From positions 2,170,001 through 2,234,000 of the forward strand of contig WOFQ01000001.1 in the NCBI GenBank assembly GCA_012184525.1: a stretch of 64,000 nt of DNA, in the 5' to 3' direction. This document shows positions 1 through 12,867 of the stretch, in pieces (within the stretch, counting starts at the first letter, position 1; each line of letters begins with the position of its first letter). This stretch comes from Xenoacremonium recifei (taxonomy: Eukaryota; Ascomycota; Sordariomycetes; Hypocreales; Nectriaceae). The notes beneath the pieces were generated by a model. It searched no databases and was not told the DNA's origin. It saw only the letters and a program-made list of their open reading frames with translations. Both the position numbers and the translations under genes were made by a program.

Positions 1-3000
1 CGACGAGCCGCGTGACGGGCTGCAGGTTTGGTGCTGTTGTCACCGACTCCAGCTGTCCAGGCTGTCTACCGTCTCAGGGGCTCATCTGCCGGGCTAGGCA
101 GTTGGTGACAGAGGTGGCTGCGTAGCGTCACTCGTCGCCCGCGCAATCCAGTACAGATCCGGTGAGGTCTGGACAGGGCATGCTGGTACTGTGCTTGTCA
201 GCCATGTGAAGACTCAGGCACAGGTAGAGTTCGCGGCTCTCAGGCGTGACCCATTGCGCCGGAAACTGTCACTAAGAGGGTCCTCCAGCCTCGCCGCCAG
301 GCTCTGACGCAAGATGGGCAGAGGAAAAATGAGGTGGCCACGGCAGTCAAGCGCGTGCGTCACGAAACGTAATCAGCCGTCCGCATTGGGTGGCAGTTGA
401 TGGGACGAGAAGGACAACGGGCGTCGAAAGTCCAGATCAAAGCCGTGTCTGGTTGTACACAATTGGTGTGCCAGAACCAACACGCTGGCTGTCGAGGCGC
501 AGGGTCCCATTCCCCAAAAGCGCCCGCGAGATCGCTGCAATTGCAGTGATCGACAGCTTATTGCTAGCTTGTTAGCTTGATCCGCGAGCTAAGTCCGGGG
601 GATTTAGGTCGGGACTTGGAAGCCGTTGAAGTGCCCCTGCCTGCACCTCCTGAGATGCAACAGAGCAGCACTTGGCGCAGTCTGGACCGGCATTGTTCTT
701 CTTGTGTCCCAGGCCCGTAAATATCGCAGTAGGAACTGAACTTTGATCGATAGTTGTGAAGATATCTCAAAAGAACGTCTGTGACTATCCGCAGATCTTT
801 ACCTGATGATTGAGTGTGGGGAAATGGCGTCGGGCACTGTACAGCATGACCCCAGCCACGTCCCTCAAAAATGGGACTACCAGAGAAGAGATGGAAAGCA
901 GAAAGTTACTGTATAACTCTCAGTCACGAGTGTCCTCGAAGACATTGAGAGTGTCAAGTCGTCCGATAGGCCCAGAGGCTGGCGGACTGAGGCATCTGCG
1001 GGATCTGAGAGGGTATTTACTTGATGCCCCGCCACCGCGGTTGACAGCGATGAATGAACGATGATGATGATGGTACAGTGCCGTTTCCGCTGCTTTGATA
1101 CTGTGCGATCAGGGGGCCAGCGAGGACGGGACGGGTTCACGGAAACCTGGAATTCAAGGACCAAGAGAGGGGGCCACCTGTTTGTGCTTGAACAACGGCG
1201 GGGTCGATGCCGGCATGGGTCGACAGGAGACAGGCTTGGGTGGTATGCTGTGGTGTGTGCTTGTCCGTCGGCATTGGCGAGAGCATGTTCGACTTGTCGA
1301 AGCAATCAATACTCCTTCTGGGCATCATGGTCAGATTCCGGGCCTTGGAGGGCGGTGGCTTGGAACCAGTGGCGTGTGGTTTTCCTCCTCTTGCTCCTAT
1401 CCCCTCCGGTCTCCCAGGGACGATGGCTCTTCTCCTCCCGTCCTCGCAGCACCCCATGGATGGCATTGCCCGGGGTTTGGCTCGTTGCCCAGGCTGGACT
1501 AGGGATGGTCGATGAGCTTCTTCCGAGCCAGTGTGGAGTGTCCAATCCGCTTTCACTGCAACAAGCACGTCTGCACACACGCGCGCCGACAAGCATCCAC
1601 CAGCGTCTTGTTCGTTGGGATGGAGGAGCTTCGCGGCTGGGGAGGGGGAGGTGCGCGTGCCGGAGGGGACGGGGATCGGCCTTGGGAAGCAACTCGACGA
1701 CTAGCACCGGCGAATCCAGAGATTCTATAGGCTGGTCGAAAATACCCGGGCATTGTCGCATGTGCTGAATGCCTTGTACTCGACTCTGCCATTGATATGG
1801 CCGTCGAGACCTTCGACCTCGAGAGGAGGGACATGGGAGAGAGCCAAACTGTTAGCGCACTGAGGAGGCGAGATCCCAGGGGGCCCCTAGTCGGACGCGC
1901 TCGCCAATCACGAGGCGGCGCTCGAGCCCCAGGCTGGCCTAAGGTTCTGTGCAGGAGGGCGGGTTCCCACCGGGCACTGGCTGGTGCGCGCTGGCGGTCG
2001 CTCCTGCCCCGTGCTGCGGTGTCCAGATCATACTGTGTGCTTCTGCGGTTCTAGCCCCCCCGCCCCAGGTGCTCGCCGCCCTAGGGCAGGTGCTAGACCG
2101 TTCTGTCAGTGCTGGGCCGACCCACTGCGGCCTTCAAGCTTCCTTCCCATTCACTGAGACCTGGGGCACTCCTTCCAGACTCTGCCGCCAGCTCCAGGAT
2201 TCCATCATCCTCTGCTCACAGCTTGCCCAGAGGCTTTCGCCATCCACCTCCATCGTCATCCTCCCGCTCGCGCTCTCGCATGCAGACAAGACAGCTGGCT
2301 TCGCCCCCTTCCGCTAGAGACGCAAGAAAGCATATCAAGATCCGTCTCCCCACCTTGAGCTCCTCTTCCTCTCGGCTGGGAGTGCAGCTTGCTGTTAGCT
2401 TGCCTGGCTCTTGCTCTTTTCCTGCTCTCCATCTACGGTCCTCCGTATACGACGAGCAAACCCCAGCAACCCGCAGCATTTCGAGAACGCCAATCTACGC
2501 GGGCGAGTCAAGCCGGCAATACCTGCATCCCTTTTGCCTTCTCTGCGCCTCGGAACCGGCTCCGGTCGGCCAGCCAGTGTGGGCGAAAGAGCGACAGCAT
2601 TGCACCACCTCGCTACGTGCCTCAACCAAAGTGTCCAGTCGGTCACCACCAACAGCCTTACCACCGGGCCTTGTGCAGCAGCATTTACACGCTACAGGCT
2701 CTCTCGCCCACGGCACCTCATCTGCTGCATCTTCGCCCGGCACCTCATCTCCCCTGCGCCTGGACGAGCTCGCGACTCCACCGCCCACCGCCCGCCAGCT
2801 GCTAAAGATACTAGCCGGGCAGGCCAGCACGGGCACCGCAGCGACAGACGGCAGTATCCCCCTCCCGCCTCCATAAGGCCCATACCGCCCAGTGCCCACA
2901 CGCCCCCAACTCATTCACGCCTGCCCAGCGACTTGGCGAACTGGTCTCGTGTCGCGACCTTGCAACCTCACAAAGCTCTGCCATTCCGCAACACCTGAAC

Positions 3001-4408
3001 CTCGCGAAGCTTACAGCCTCCATCGGCCGTCGCTCGCCTCACAGCAGGCGACGCGCCCAGATAAAGCCATTTCGGGCCATTGCATAACGCGAACTGCCGT
3101 GGAGACTCGAGCCCAGCAAAGCGGCAACAGGCAGAGCCCAACCCGACATCTACCCTCTTCGAGCCACCCGGCTTCTCGCACCAGCCGCAGCGAGACGTCA
3201 GGCCAGAAGCCCGGGACAGCTTTTCTCTCGTTCTGATTGCTGGAGGGCTTTCTGCGCTACCTGTCACCACATTCGACGTCGATCCCGTGGTGAACGAGGC
3301 CCAGCTGCAGTCCCTCGCCAATCTTCTTAGCCAGACCTCGGCGCCTCCTTGACAGCGCGGCCCTGCATGCGACATTCCTCACCAACGATGAGCTTCGAAT
3401 AGTAGTATCCTTTCTCCCCCAGATACCTACCTTCCGACGCTTATTCGACATATCAGTCTTGCGAAATTGTCGCACGCGGGCTTGATCATCCTGCCAGCTG
3501 CCTAAGAGCCCAAGACGAGCAGAGAACTCTCACCTATTTCTCATTTGTTCAATTCCCGGTCACAGTCACCTTCAATCACCAACCGCTCTCAATTCAATTC
3601 ACCACAGAAGGGCTTCTTGGGCATTGACTCAACACATTCACATCGGTCTGGTTCATTCAATTCACAGATTGCCGCCGCCACGCGATCTCGCCACTCGAGA
3701 GCACTAAAGCATTGGACCCCGATTGTTTCCCTCTTCATTCTTTCTTGCATGTAACGAACCAGAAGCAAAGATTTCCTTTTTGTCTCTCTCAAAGATCGTA
3801 TCTGTGAGTAAATTATTCTTTATACATCCCCCTCTTCCTTTTCTTTTCCTTCTACCTACCTGACTGGGCATCTCCGGCCAGCGTGAGGATTTGGGGCTCA
3901 GGTTGCATGACGGTGCCGCCTGAGATCAAGAGCCACCTTCATCGCATGGCGCATGGTTCTTGCCTCTGGAGCCCACGTTTTCGGTCCCGTGTCACGGGAT
4001 TTGTTTCCCCTCACCCAGAACGCAACCCAACGTGACCATTATTTCTTGCAAGTCAAGAAGCTCTGCTTTTCGACAGTCATCAGTTCTTCGTGCTAATTAT
4101 TTATAGCGAACGTCCTTTTCGTCTTGTGCTCAGTTCACTTCACGCTCATCGCTTGACTATTTATCGTCACGTTGAGTAGGACGTGTGACGATACGACAAA
4201 CTGGTCATCTCTTCTCAAAACAGTCATCGAAACTGTGAAAAGCATATCCCCCCCTCTACCTTCTACGAAACAGTCATCGAAACTGTATAAAGCATACTTC
4301 TCCCTCCCTACCTTCGCAGAGAACAGCTCAACTTCGCAGGATCGGTTACTCAGAATCCCCTTAATAAAGGTGGAAGGACACGACTATCATCACTAGTTTC
4401 TACGAACA
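1..4408. other. Gene-free stretch upstream of the PSP1-domain gene
   Basis: No reading frame here has convincing protein character. The longest, 2109-2876 on the plus strand, is a run of Ser, Pro and Arg with no recognisable domain. From about 2000 onward the plus strand is pyrimidine-rich, as in fungal promoters and 5' leaders. A gtgagt donor-like site at 3804 could start a leader intron, but I cannot place its acceptor. Nearer the gene there is a 50-bp tandem duplication with a TATAAAG at 4286-4292, which could be the core promoter. Positions 1-2000 show nothing I can name. Confidence 0.5.
4221..4320 (+). repeat. Two-copy 50-bp tandem duplication in the PSP1-gene promoter or leader
   Basis: Copy one is 4221-4270 and copy two 4271-4320. 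Both start with CAGTCATCGAAACTGT and continue with an AAAGCATA block and a CT-rich tail, at roughly 80% identity by eye. Only the second copy carries TATAAAG (4286-4292), about 117 bp before the start codon. Confidence 0.7.
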
Positions 4409-7159
4409 ATGAGCTCTGGGCCTAACAAGAACGGCCCATCTTTGAGATTGGGAGGTGTACCTGCCAATAACTCTTCAGTTCTTTTCGAGAGATTGAACGT
4501 CAGAACATCTACCCCAGATTCAGAGGCGCTTGCTAGCTCGGACGACGACGCGGAGAATAAAGATATCTCTGCCCAGCAAGTCCAACAACCTCCGAAGCCC
4601 GTTCGACGTGCCTCTTGGTTGAACGAGACCTCGCAGACCCTCAGCCGACCTCGAAAAGAATCCTTTGCCAGCAGCTCTATGTCACCTACAACGTCTCATC
4701 CGAGTACTCCGTCGACTGAGACGGGTGCGGGAGCTTGGGGCTCACACTCTGCTACGTCGATAATGAATCGGCCAGCTGGCGCTTCCACATTCTCTTGGGG
4801 AACAGGCATCTGGAACACTGAACGAAAGGACGCGCCTGCTCGCCTTAGCGAAGTTTTGCCATCTCCTACTTCCTCGATTCCACCCGGGGCAACAGCCAAC
4901 TCTTTCTTCGGTGCTGATGCGCAAGCCGCGTCCCCATCAGGTTCGCGTGAACCCGCTCCGAATTCGCAAATCCCATTTGCCATTCCACTCCATCCTACTC
5001 CGAAGACTTATCGCTCGCAGTCGTACTCAGTTGGTCAACTTGACACTGAACCTAATGTACCTGCTGCTATGTCTTCTTCGGCAATGTTAGGACGGGCCAG
5101 GGTCCCAGGGCTTCAACACCGCCCCTCCCGGCCTAGCATGCTGAGCGAAATGGCCAATGATGGTTCCATGCTTGGTCAGTTGAAGGAGGCGGAAGACGAT
5201 GACGACCAGGACAGTGCCCCAAGCTCGCTCCAGGGATCGATTCACCAGACCAATGAGTCAAAAACGATCGAGATGCTCACAAGAGAAAATGCTATGCTAC
5301 GTCATCAGCAGCAGCAGTACACTGCACGCATTAGGCCGCGAGCTGGTACTGGATCGTATCTGGGCAACGGATATGGCTTGAGAGAATCTGTTCCCGAGGA
5401 GTCGGATTTTGCAATTGACGAACTCGAGGAGGTCAATGATTCTGGTGAAGCTTTAGCCCAACGGGCTATGAACCGACGTATGAGCGAGTTTGGACCAGCA
5501 GCGTCAATGCGTAGCCCTTTCGCGATGGACAGCCACAAGACCGACAATACCAACCTGAAGAAGGCTCTGTGGAGTAGCTCTCTCGGATTCTCGGTTGGAG
5601 ATGTCTCCCAGAGTCGCCGCCACTCTTTTGCCACTATGCCAACTCGCCATGGTTCAATCAGCTCTCTCACAGATGCCGCAGCCGCACTTGAGGCGGCCCC
5701 AGCAAACGAAGGACAGCTCCAGAGCCCTGAGTATCCCCCCGGATACACAGATGCTTCAGGATTTCCCCCTGGTAATAATGGTACGACAAACCCCAGCTCT
5801 AACCAAGAAACACAACTGACCTCATCAATAGCCTACTTTGCTGGTGGTGCAGCTCCGTATCAGCCAACTTTCGCAAACCCCAACCCCTACGCCTCGACGT
5901 ATTCTATGTCGAACCATCCGTACTCGAATCGTGCTCCATCCCCGCATCGAAGCTTGTATGGCATCGCACAGCCACGTCACAACCAACTCCTTCATATCGT
6001 ACTCTTCAAGTGTGCGAGGGCTGATGTTTTTTACATCCAAGAAGGAACTGGATTGACGGTGAAGCCAGGAGATCTCGTCATCGTTGAAGCTGACCGCGGT
6101 ACCGACTTGGGAACCGTCGCTAAGGACAACGTCGATTGGCCTACAGCGAAGGATCTCAAGGAGCACTACGCCGAAGAGCAGTATAAATGGTTGATGATGT
6201 ACTCTCAAGGCGCAGCAGCAGCGCAGGACGGTGTTGGCGCAGGGCTCCTCGCATCCTCTACCGGCTTTCAGGGAAGCGCCGTAGGTGGTATGGGACCGCC
6301 AGGCCAACATCACATGCAGGAACCAAGCGCCGGCGAACTTCGACCGAAACTGATCAAGAGATTGGCCCAGAGCCATGAGATCCATGCCTTGCGGGACAAG
6401 GAGGGCCAAGAGGCTAAGGCGAAGAGAGTTTGCATGCAAAAGGTCAAAGAGCACGGCCTCCATATGGAAATCCTGGACGCGGAATTCCAGATGTGAGTTG
6501 AACAGCAATTGTCTTTGAATACGTCAGTACTAATGCGTAAATTTAGGGATTGGAAAAAGCTCACGTTCTATTACTTTGCCGATAACTACATAAACTTCAA
6601 CAGCCTGGTGACCGATCTTTTCAAGATCTACAAGACGCGCATCTGGATGAGTGCGATTAACCCTGCATCCTTCGCAAGCCCTACTCTCGGTATCCAGGCT
6701 CCCAGCGGTATTGGACCAGGGGCGGTGGGTGTTGGGCGTGCAGCGACCACTGCCAGTGATCGTCGCCAAGGTCATCAGCAGGCTGAGCAGGTCCAACCTC
6801 AGGCTTCATACGCTGCCAGAGCGAATCGCGGTGGCCCTGTTCAGTTCAACCAGCCATTCATCGGCGAGAGAAACGCTGCGCCGACTGGCGGATACCCGCC
6901 GTCGTACCCGTATGGCCAGTACGGAGCCTTTGGAAACGCCCGACCTACCGGCCCGTATGTCCCCGGCACGAGCCCCAATATGGACAACTATCCAGGAGGC
7001 CCTTTCAGCCAGCCAAACGCGGAGTATCAGCTCAGCCGAAGTCGATTCCCGAATGCAGGCCCAAGCCAATCCCAAGGCCAGCATCCTCAGAATGGTCCTC
7101 TCGCTACGTCTAATGACTGGGTGAATTCCTTCAATGGCCTATCGCTTAACTCGCAATGA
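4409..7159 (+). CDS. PSP1 C-terminal-domain protein
   Basis: Two exons, 4409-6492 and 6547-7159, give about 898 residues. The 54-nt intron has a GTGAGT donor, a TACTAAT branch site and a TTAG acceptor, and the join restores the family signature MDWKKLTFYYFADNYINF followed by LFKIYKTRIWM. The first 500 residues are Ser/Pro-rich and probably disordered. The PSP1 region starts near residue 523 (LLHIVLFKCARADVFYI, then GDLVIVEADRGTDLGTV) and is split by a Gln/Gly-rich insert before the signature at about 695-728. The tail is Gly/Pro/Gln/Tyr-rich. Psp1 was found in yeast as a suppressor of DNA polymerase alpha defects, and bacterial relatives of this domain occur in the YaaT family. The molecular role in moulds is unsettled, and the low-complexity flanks would suit a condensate or RNA-linked protein (inference). 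Confidence 0.88.
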
Positions 7160-8633
7160 CTACAAGGTCTTCCAGGCTGAGCTTTCTGAGTTCACACATG
7201 TGTCGAACCCTAAAGCTCTGGGCTAATTTTCATTTGGCACTGGGGGGAAACCCCGAATCTTCTATTTTCATTACCTGCGCGCTACGGTGGTAGCAGGTCA
7301 CCAAGAGAGGGGGGAGAGAGATGTTTTCTTTACTATTGTTGATATTTTATCCGGACATTGCTTCACGCTCACGGATCCTACGGCCGCTTTTTCACTTTCA
7401 TGACGACAGGGTTGCGTACGGCAAAGACAGACGACATTAACGGCTTTTGCTTCACCAAAGGTTGAGACTATAGACAGAGAGAGCGTCAATTTCTGCATTT
7501 TCGATGTAATAATGCAACCAAAAAGGGACGGCTTGGTATAAGGCGGCATCATGTATGAGAAAGACTTGATTTTACATCTGCGTTGGCTTTTTCTTTTTCT
7601 TGTTTTTCACTTTTCTTGTCTTTCTTTATACCTCGTTTTTCTATGACTTCTCTCTCCCCCTCTCGTCTCTCATTGAAGAGACTGTCAGATTATTTATGTA
7701 TGAAGGAAGAAGGCTTTTTGTTAGCCTGATGTGGGAAATTGGGAAGACAAGATGTAGAAATGAGGAATTATGTTTATTACCTGTAATATGTGCCGTCTCC
7801 TTGTGAAGGTCTGAGCGGACGAAGAGAGAGTTCGCTTGGCACGCCTGCAAGCGGTTTAGAGACATCAGAGAACCCATGCGACTGCGCATTTTCTTGTTGG
7901 CTTTTACACTTGCAGGTAGATTGAAGGCAGACATGAACTCGAGTTTCGTTAAGCAGAAAAAAAAATGTCAGGACCGTTCGCCCAAATACCTGTAGGGAAC
8001 CTCACCTGCTAGGCTTTAGCTCTGCTTAAGGGGCTGACTGCTATTGATACCTAAGGTATATATCACCATATTGCGTTTCCTTGCTCAGATGCTCAGGTAT
8101 AGGTACTTTGGTGACATACACCAAGAAGAGCATACGGCTCAGGACCGGTATATGCGGTTATGCAGGTACCAGTCGGACTTTATGGGCTAATGCCCGGTGC
8201 GCCTCCAACCTGGGTTCCAGAAAAAAACGGTCCCACGGGCACTCGGACATGCTCGCACTCGCATTCGACTACGGGCTCAGCCAACGAGAACCGAGAGTTT
8301 GCCATTTTCAGCACTGACGGGCTCAGTCAGCCACTCCGCGTCTGGAGGGAAGGAGCGAATGCGACTGCGAGTCTCTTCTTGCCCCCGATGCCTGCGAGGA
8401 GGCGGACTCCGAGGAGAGCCGGAGATGGAGGGGGCTTGAGGAGAGTTTTAACCACTTCCATTACCTGACTCTGTCTACGACGTTTATACTCCAGCACGAG
8501 TCCTCTTACAGTGTTACCTGTTCCACGATCGACCCTCCACTAGAAGGACTGAGACCGCCCCATAGCGCTAATGTCTGCGTATTGAGAGCCTGCTACGGCC
8601 TAACCCCAGATATCGATCGTCGAGAGCACCGCT
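7160..8633. other. Intergenic stretch
   Basis: It holds the 3' region of the PSP1-domain gene, with AT-rich and CT-rich tracts around 7560-7700, and the promoter of the next gene. No open frame has protein-like composition and I see no RNA gene. Confidence 0.5.
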
Positions 8634-9642
8634 ATGCCACCGCGCACGCGCAAGAGGAAGGCTTCTGTTGGTGAGTTCGGTCTCTGCGTCTCTGTCCCGC
8701 CAAACTCTGGTCTAAGTCGTCCGAAAGACAGCAACGAGGCCGAGGACCCAGGAGCAAAGAAGTCGACGACGAAGACGTCCAGGACTGCCCCACAGCAAAC
8801 ACAGAGGCAACGGAAGAACGGCGTAGTGCCTGATATATCTGAAGACGGCACCAGGTATGTTTTCCCAGCTTTTTGGGTATCCAAGCCTTGGGGGGTCATC
8901 CAACTGACGATGCTTTGTCGTCAATGAGCAGACGCCCAGCAGGTTCGACAGCAGCTTCAAACAAAAAGAAGCTGAACGTCCACGAGATCAAGAAGGACAT
9001 CCAGAAAGACGGCGAAACCCTCATTAGCTTCATCGATGAAGAATTGCGAAAGAACCCGTCAGTATATCAAGTGGTTTGGGGACCTTCGGGTACCCTGGTC
9101 GATCGACGACTTCAGAAGACTGACCACAATACAGGCCGGCGTTTGATCAAGCATTGATCCTTGAACAAATCCCACCAGACATTGCGTCTAGTCTCCCTTG
9201 GATAATGAAGGCCGGGGAAGAGAACTCTTCTCCATCATCGGAGGATACCCCACAAGCCAGCGCAAAGGCTGCCATGGAAGGGTTCCAGGGCATCATCGAC
9301 ACCTATGAGAAACTCAACACAGACCATATCAGCAGTGGCCGACCAGACTATTTGCGCTGGGACCGAGATGCAAAGGAGCTGAGCGAGTTCAACCGACGAG
9401 CTCTTGGAGCCACCGCCCAGATCATCAACCAAAGCATCATTCCAGGCCCGCATCCATCAACTATCAAGCCTCCGGAACGCGGTGGAGATCTTGCAAAGAT
9501 GGCGCACGAGATGATGGAAGAAGCCAGACCACAAGAAGGGGAGGAGACGTGGGGAACGACGGCTCACAGCCAAGTGAATGCGTTTACCAGCATCTTGAGA
9601 TCACTTCCAAATGAGAAAAGCCCAAAGAAAAAAAGGTCTTAG
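8634..9642 (+). CDS. Unrecognised fungal protein, probably nuclear
   Basis: I model four exons, 8634-8670, 8728-8854, 8932-9057 and 9135-9642, giving about 265 residues. All junctions keep phase: donors are GTGAGT, GTATGT and GTCAGT, and acceptors AAAG, GCAG and ACAG. The first intron (57 nt, no in-frame stop) is the least certain because leaving it in also keeps the frame. The product starts with a basic cluster (PPRTRKRKAS) that looks like a nuclear localisation signal. A charged helical segment follows (LNVHEIKKDIQKDGETLISF), then an acidic, mainly helical body and a basic end (SPKKKRS). I do not recognise the family, and no enzyme motif or membrane segment is visible. A structural or chromatin-associated role is only a guess. 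Confidence 0.7.
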
Positions 9643-10204
9643 GTGCAAGACATGGTCGACGAGGGGGTTTACTGTTGGCTCAGAATGACAACGACAAGGT
9701 CAAGCGAACATGGGCGTTTTGATAGGAGCCTACGAGGCTCCTGGATATTTGCTGGGCATTTCCAGGGGTGTTTTAAGCGCACTGGGCTTTACTGGAACGA
9801 AATAATGAACCATATGACGGATTCTTGATCTGACTGTTCGTTGCATGTGGTGAAGGGATTCTCGCAGGAGGCACGTGCTTCGGTGACAGTGGAGCTCGCG
9901 ATGCTATATGCTGACTCATCCTCCGTGCTCACACCGCTTCCAGGGCAAGAACATTGAGGGGCAAGTCCTATTGCGCTAGCGCGGGATAGGGCTAGCGCAT
10001 CGCTTAACCCACAAACTGAGCCCTCAATTTTCATCGTCCGCCCGGCCCTGCAACTTTCGAAATTTCGACACACACGCTTTCTACTAACCCAACGGCAGGA
10101 ATCGCACGACACAAGCCGGTTTGTGACGCCCTCTCCCTTCTCTCCTCTATGAGAATCAATCACGACAGCAAGCATACTGACCTTACAATCCTTTTATAGC
10201 CAAG
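9643..10204. promoter_or_regulatory. Promoter and 5' leader of the eL15 gene
   Basis: The palindrome GCGCTAGCGC lies at 9973-9982 and a second GCTAGCGC at 9991-9998, followed by a pyrimidine-rich leader. Just before the start codon, CTGAC followed by CTTTTATAG (ending 10199) has the form of a branch site plus acceptor. The leader may therefore contain an intron, possibly starting at a GTTTGT near 10119. These motifs were seen by eye and no factor is assigned. Confidence 0.4.
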
Positions 10205-11175
10205 ATGGGTGCCCTCAAGTATGTCGAAGAGCTTCAGAAGAAGAAGCAGTCCGATGTGATGCGCTTCCTCCTCCGAGTGCGCTGCTGGGAAGTACGTTAA
10301 ACAACATTCAATCCGCTGTGGACGAGCGACGACCTCGATCTCTCTGTTCCTGTCGACGGGACTCCTCTGTTTTTGCGATACTCCTCGCCATTGAGTTGGC
10401 GATACCGAATCGTCGAACATGGACAGTGAAAAAAAAATTGCAAATCCTCTTTGGAGTTCCGCAATTGATTGAACCTGTCGGGAGAATATCAAGAAACAGA
10501 GGAGGCTCGTCACAGAGACTTCACAGAGCCGAGGCCGTCCCGTCTTTGCTATACACTCGTTGAACGTTTGCTGAGAGTGCATCAATATAGCTCCGACAGT
10601 TGAATGTCATCCACCGCGCCTCTCGCCCTTCGCGCCTCGACAAGGCCCGCCGCCTCGGCTACAAGGCCAAGCAGGGCTACGTTATCTACCGTGTCCGTGT
10701 CCGCCGCGGTGGTCGCAAGCGCCCTGTCCCCAAGGGTGCCACCTATGGTACGTTTTTCTTATGTCTCGGTGGGATGAGAGACGGCTGCTAACGAGTCTAC
10801 TTTACAGGCAAGCCCACCAACCAGGGTGTGAACCAGCTCAAGTACCAGCGATCCCTCAAGTCGACCGCTGAGGAGCGTGTCGGCCGCCGCTGCGCCAACC
10901 TCCGAGTCCTCAACTCCTACTGGATCAACCAGGACTCTACCTACAAGTACTACGAGGTCATCCTCGTCGACCCCCAGCACAAGGCCATCCGCATTGACCC
11001 CCGCATCAACTGGATCGTCAACCCCGTGCACAAGCACCGCGAGTCCCGCGGCCTTACTGCTACTGGCAAGAAGTCGCGCGGTCTCAACAAGGGCCACCGC
11101 TACAACAAGACCCAGGCCGGCCGCAGAAAGACCTGGAAGCGACACAACACCCTGTCCCTCTGGCGATACAGGTAA
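10205..11175 (+). CDS. rpl15: 60S ribosomal protein L15 (eL15)
   Basis: Three exons, 10205-10291, 10591-10747 and 10808-11175, give 203 residues, the usual length for eL15. Recognisable blocks in order are [79 protein letters not shown], and the end RRKTWKRHNTLSLWRYR. The protein is a basic structural component of the large subunit that binds 28S rRNA. The first intron is 299 nt, long for this genome but ordinary for a ribosomal protein gene. The second is 60 nt with a GCTAAC branch site. I looked for C/D-box snoRNA motifs in the long intron and found no convincing pair. Confidence 0.97.
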
Positions 11176-12867
11176 ACGTCTCGCTGACGCTGAGCCGCAG
11201 CCACAGCCGCAGCTCGAGCAGCTTTGGGGACGTCATGACGATGATGGAGGACACAAGGCGGGAAAACACTTTCAGTTTCTTCCGGGGGATGTGCTGGGTC
11301 TGGTTTTGGCATCGCATGCTTGGACTCTGGGGAGTAGGGAACCTCGTTTGGTAGCAAAAATATGGAATGGAATTTATTCCGATGAGATTAACAAAAATGG
11401 TTTCCTGCTGCGTCTCGGCACTCGTGTTCTGCCTCGTGCTCATGTCCCTTACTTCTAATCACCTGCTGTTTACCATCGTTATCAGTCAGTACACAAGTAG
11501 TCGACTGTCAGTAAATTTGTAGACTAAAGCATGTCAGATGATTCGTATTGTTAGCATGTGGTATAGGTGGACATGCGACCCTATCGCCGTGTCCTCTTCA
11601 CACTTACTGGGCACACAAGTGTACAACGATATAATGCATCTGCTGTTCAAATGTACAACAATCAGTATTATTTGCGGTTCAACGTTAGGCTTAGTCTACC
11701 TAGGTAATATTTTAAAGTCTTTCTAGCTCTCCGTACCCGCCCTTCACAAGATTATTAAGTGGGCAAGACGAAACTGCGAGAAAGATCACGATGTTCTTCA
11801 TAAAAGACCTGCTGAATTCAAGCCCGCAATAAACAATTAAAGCACAAAAAGTCACGAAACAGGCACGTAATAAAACAAGCGAATTGTGTTTAAGTCCGAC
11901 GTCTAAATACAATTAGGGGCATCCTCTCATCGCCATTTTCCACCCAAGGCCAGCGTCCCCAAGGCTGTTGCTCATCTCGCGCACCCCGTCCGTCCGTGAG
12001 GATTCTCCCCCTGCCCCTAGTAGAAAAAGCGAAAAGTCGGTTCCCGTATCCCTCAAATCATACAAACATGTGAAAAGAAAGAAATGAATGTCCCTCTTGG
12101 CTCAAGTGTGCTGCAGGAGCAACAAACCCGGAAGTATCCATTTAGGTCCCCATTGCTATATGCTGCAAAAGAGCAGATTCAAAGGGGTAACCAACGGAAA
12201 TGGCCAAGGGAGATTGAAAGTGAATATCCGGTCGTGATGCATATAGAAGATCGCATGTCGTGACGTCGATGCCCAAGGTGGTCATTGCAGTCGTAGAGTC
12301 GATTTCGTGGCGCATGTGACGTTTCGGACTTCGTCGTGAAAAGCTGAAACTCCGGTAACAAAGGAAATAAAAGAAAAGTGAAGAAAGGAATTCCGGAGGT
12401 GATCTCGAGAGTTTGTTCCTCTATGCCGGTTGATGATCTTACCGATCCAAGTACAGGTACACGTGGTGACTGTTTCCATCACCATCCTCCCCGGAGGCTT
12501 GCTGCAAGTTATCGCATGAGTGAACTACAGCAGGCAAAGGGGAGGTAGCGATGGAGAAAAGCCAACGACTGTTGCGCTTCTTTTGGGTTTGCCCTCCCTT
12601 CCCAGATAATGTACAACACGGAGATGCCCCGAGGCAAACTGAACCAGCCTCAGCGAGGTCTCCGTGTCGGGAAAGGCGACTGTGGTTGCGTATTGAAACA
12701 GACGAAAAAGAAAAATCGTTCAGGTCATGGCAGTCTGGCGAATGACCGCGCTCGGCATGCCAGCCCAAGACACAACCCGGAAGAAACCTTGGGCGGCCGA
12801 GCAACAATATACAGGCAGGTTGCATCTTGGGGTTGGCAGTTATGTGCTTGAAGTTAATGAGGCAAGC
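11176..12867. other. 3' regions of two convergent genes (eL15 and PUF)
   Basis: This is AT-rich downstream sequence of the eL15 gene and the 3' UTR of the leftward PUF gene. No coding frame is supported. The minus strand carries UGUAUAUUG shortly after the PUF stop codon (listed separately). Confidence 0.5.
12805..12813 (-). promoter_or_regulatory. Puf4-like RNA element in the PUF gene's own 3' UTR
   Basis: Read on the minus strand this is TGTATATTG, about 55 nt after the PUF stop codon. It differs only at the last base from the UGUA-HMN-UA type 9-mer known for yeast Puf4. It may be an autoregulatory site or a chance match. Confidence 0.3.

Noticed and set aside
2109..2876. 255-codon open frame upstream of the PSP1-domain gene
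   Set aside because: Composition is Ser/Pro/Arg low complexity, no domain, with open frames in other phases of the same DNA; better read as promoter or leader.
10292..10590. Possible snoRNA in the long first intron of eL15
   Set aside because: No convincing C box (TGATGA) and D box (CTGA) pair with terminal stem was visible.
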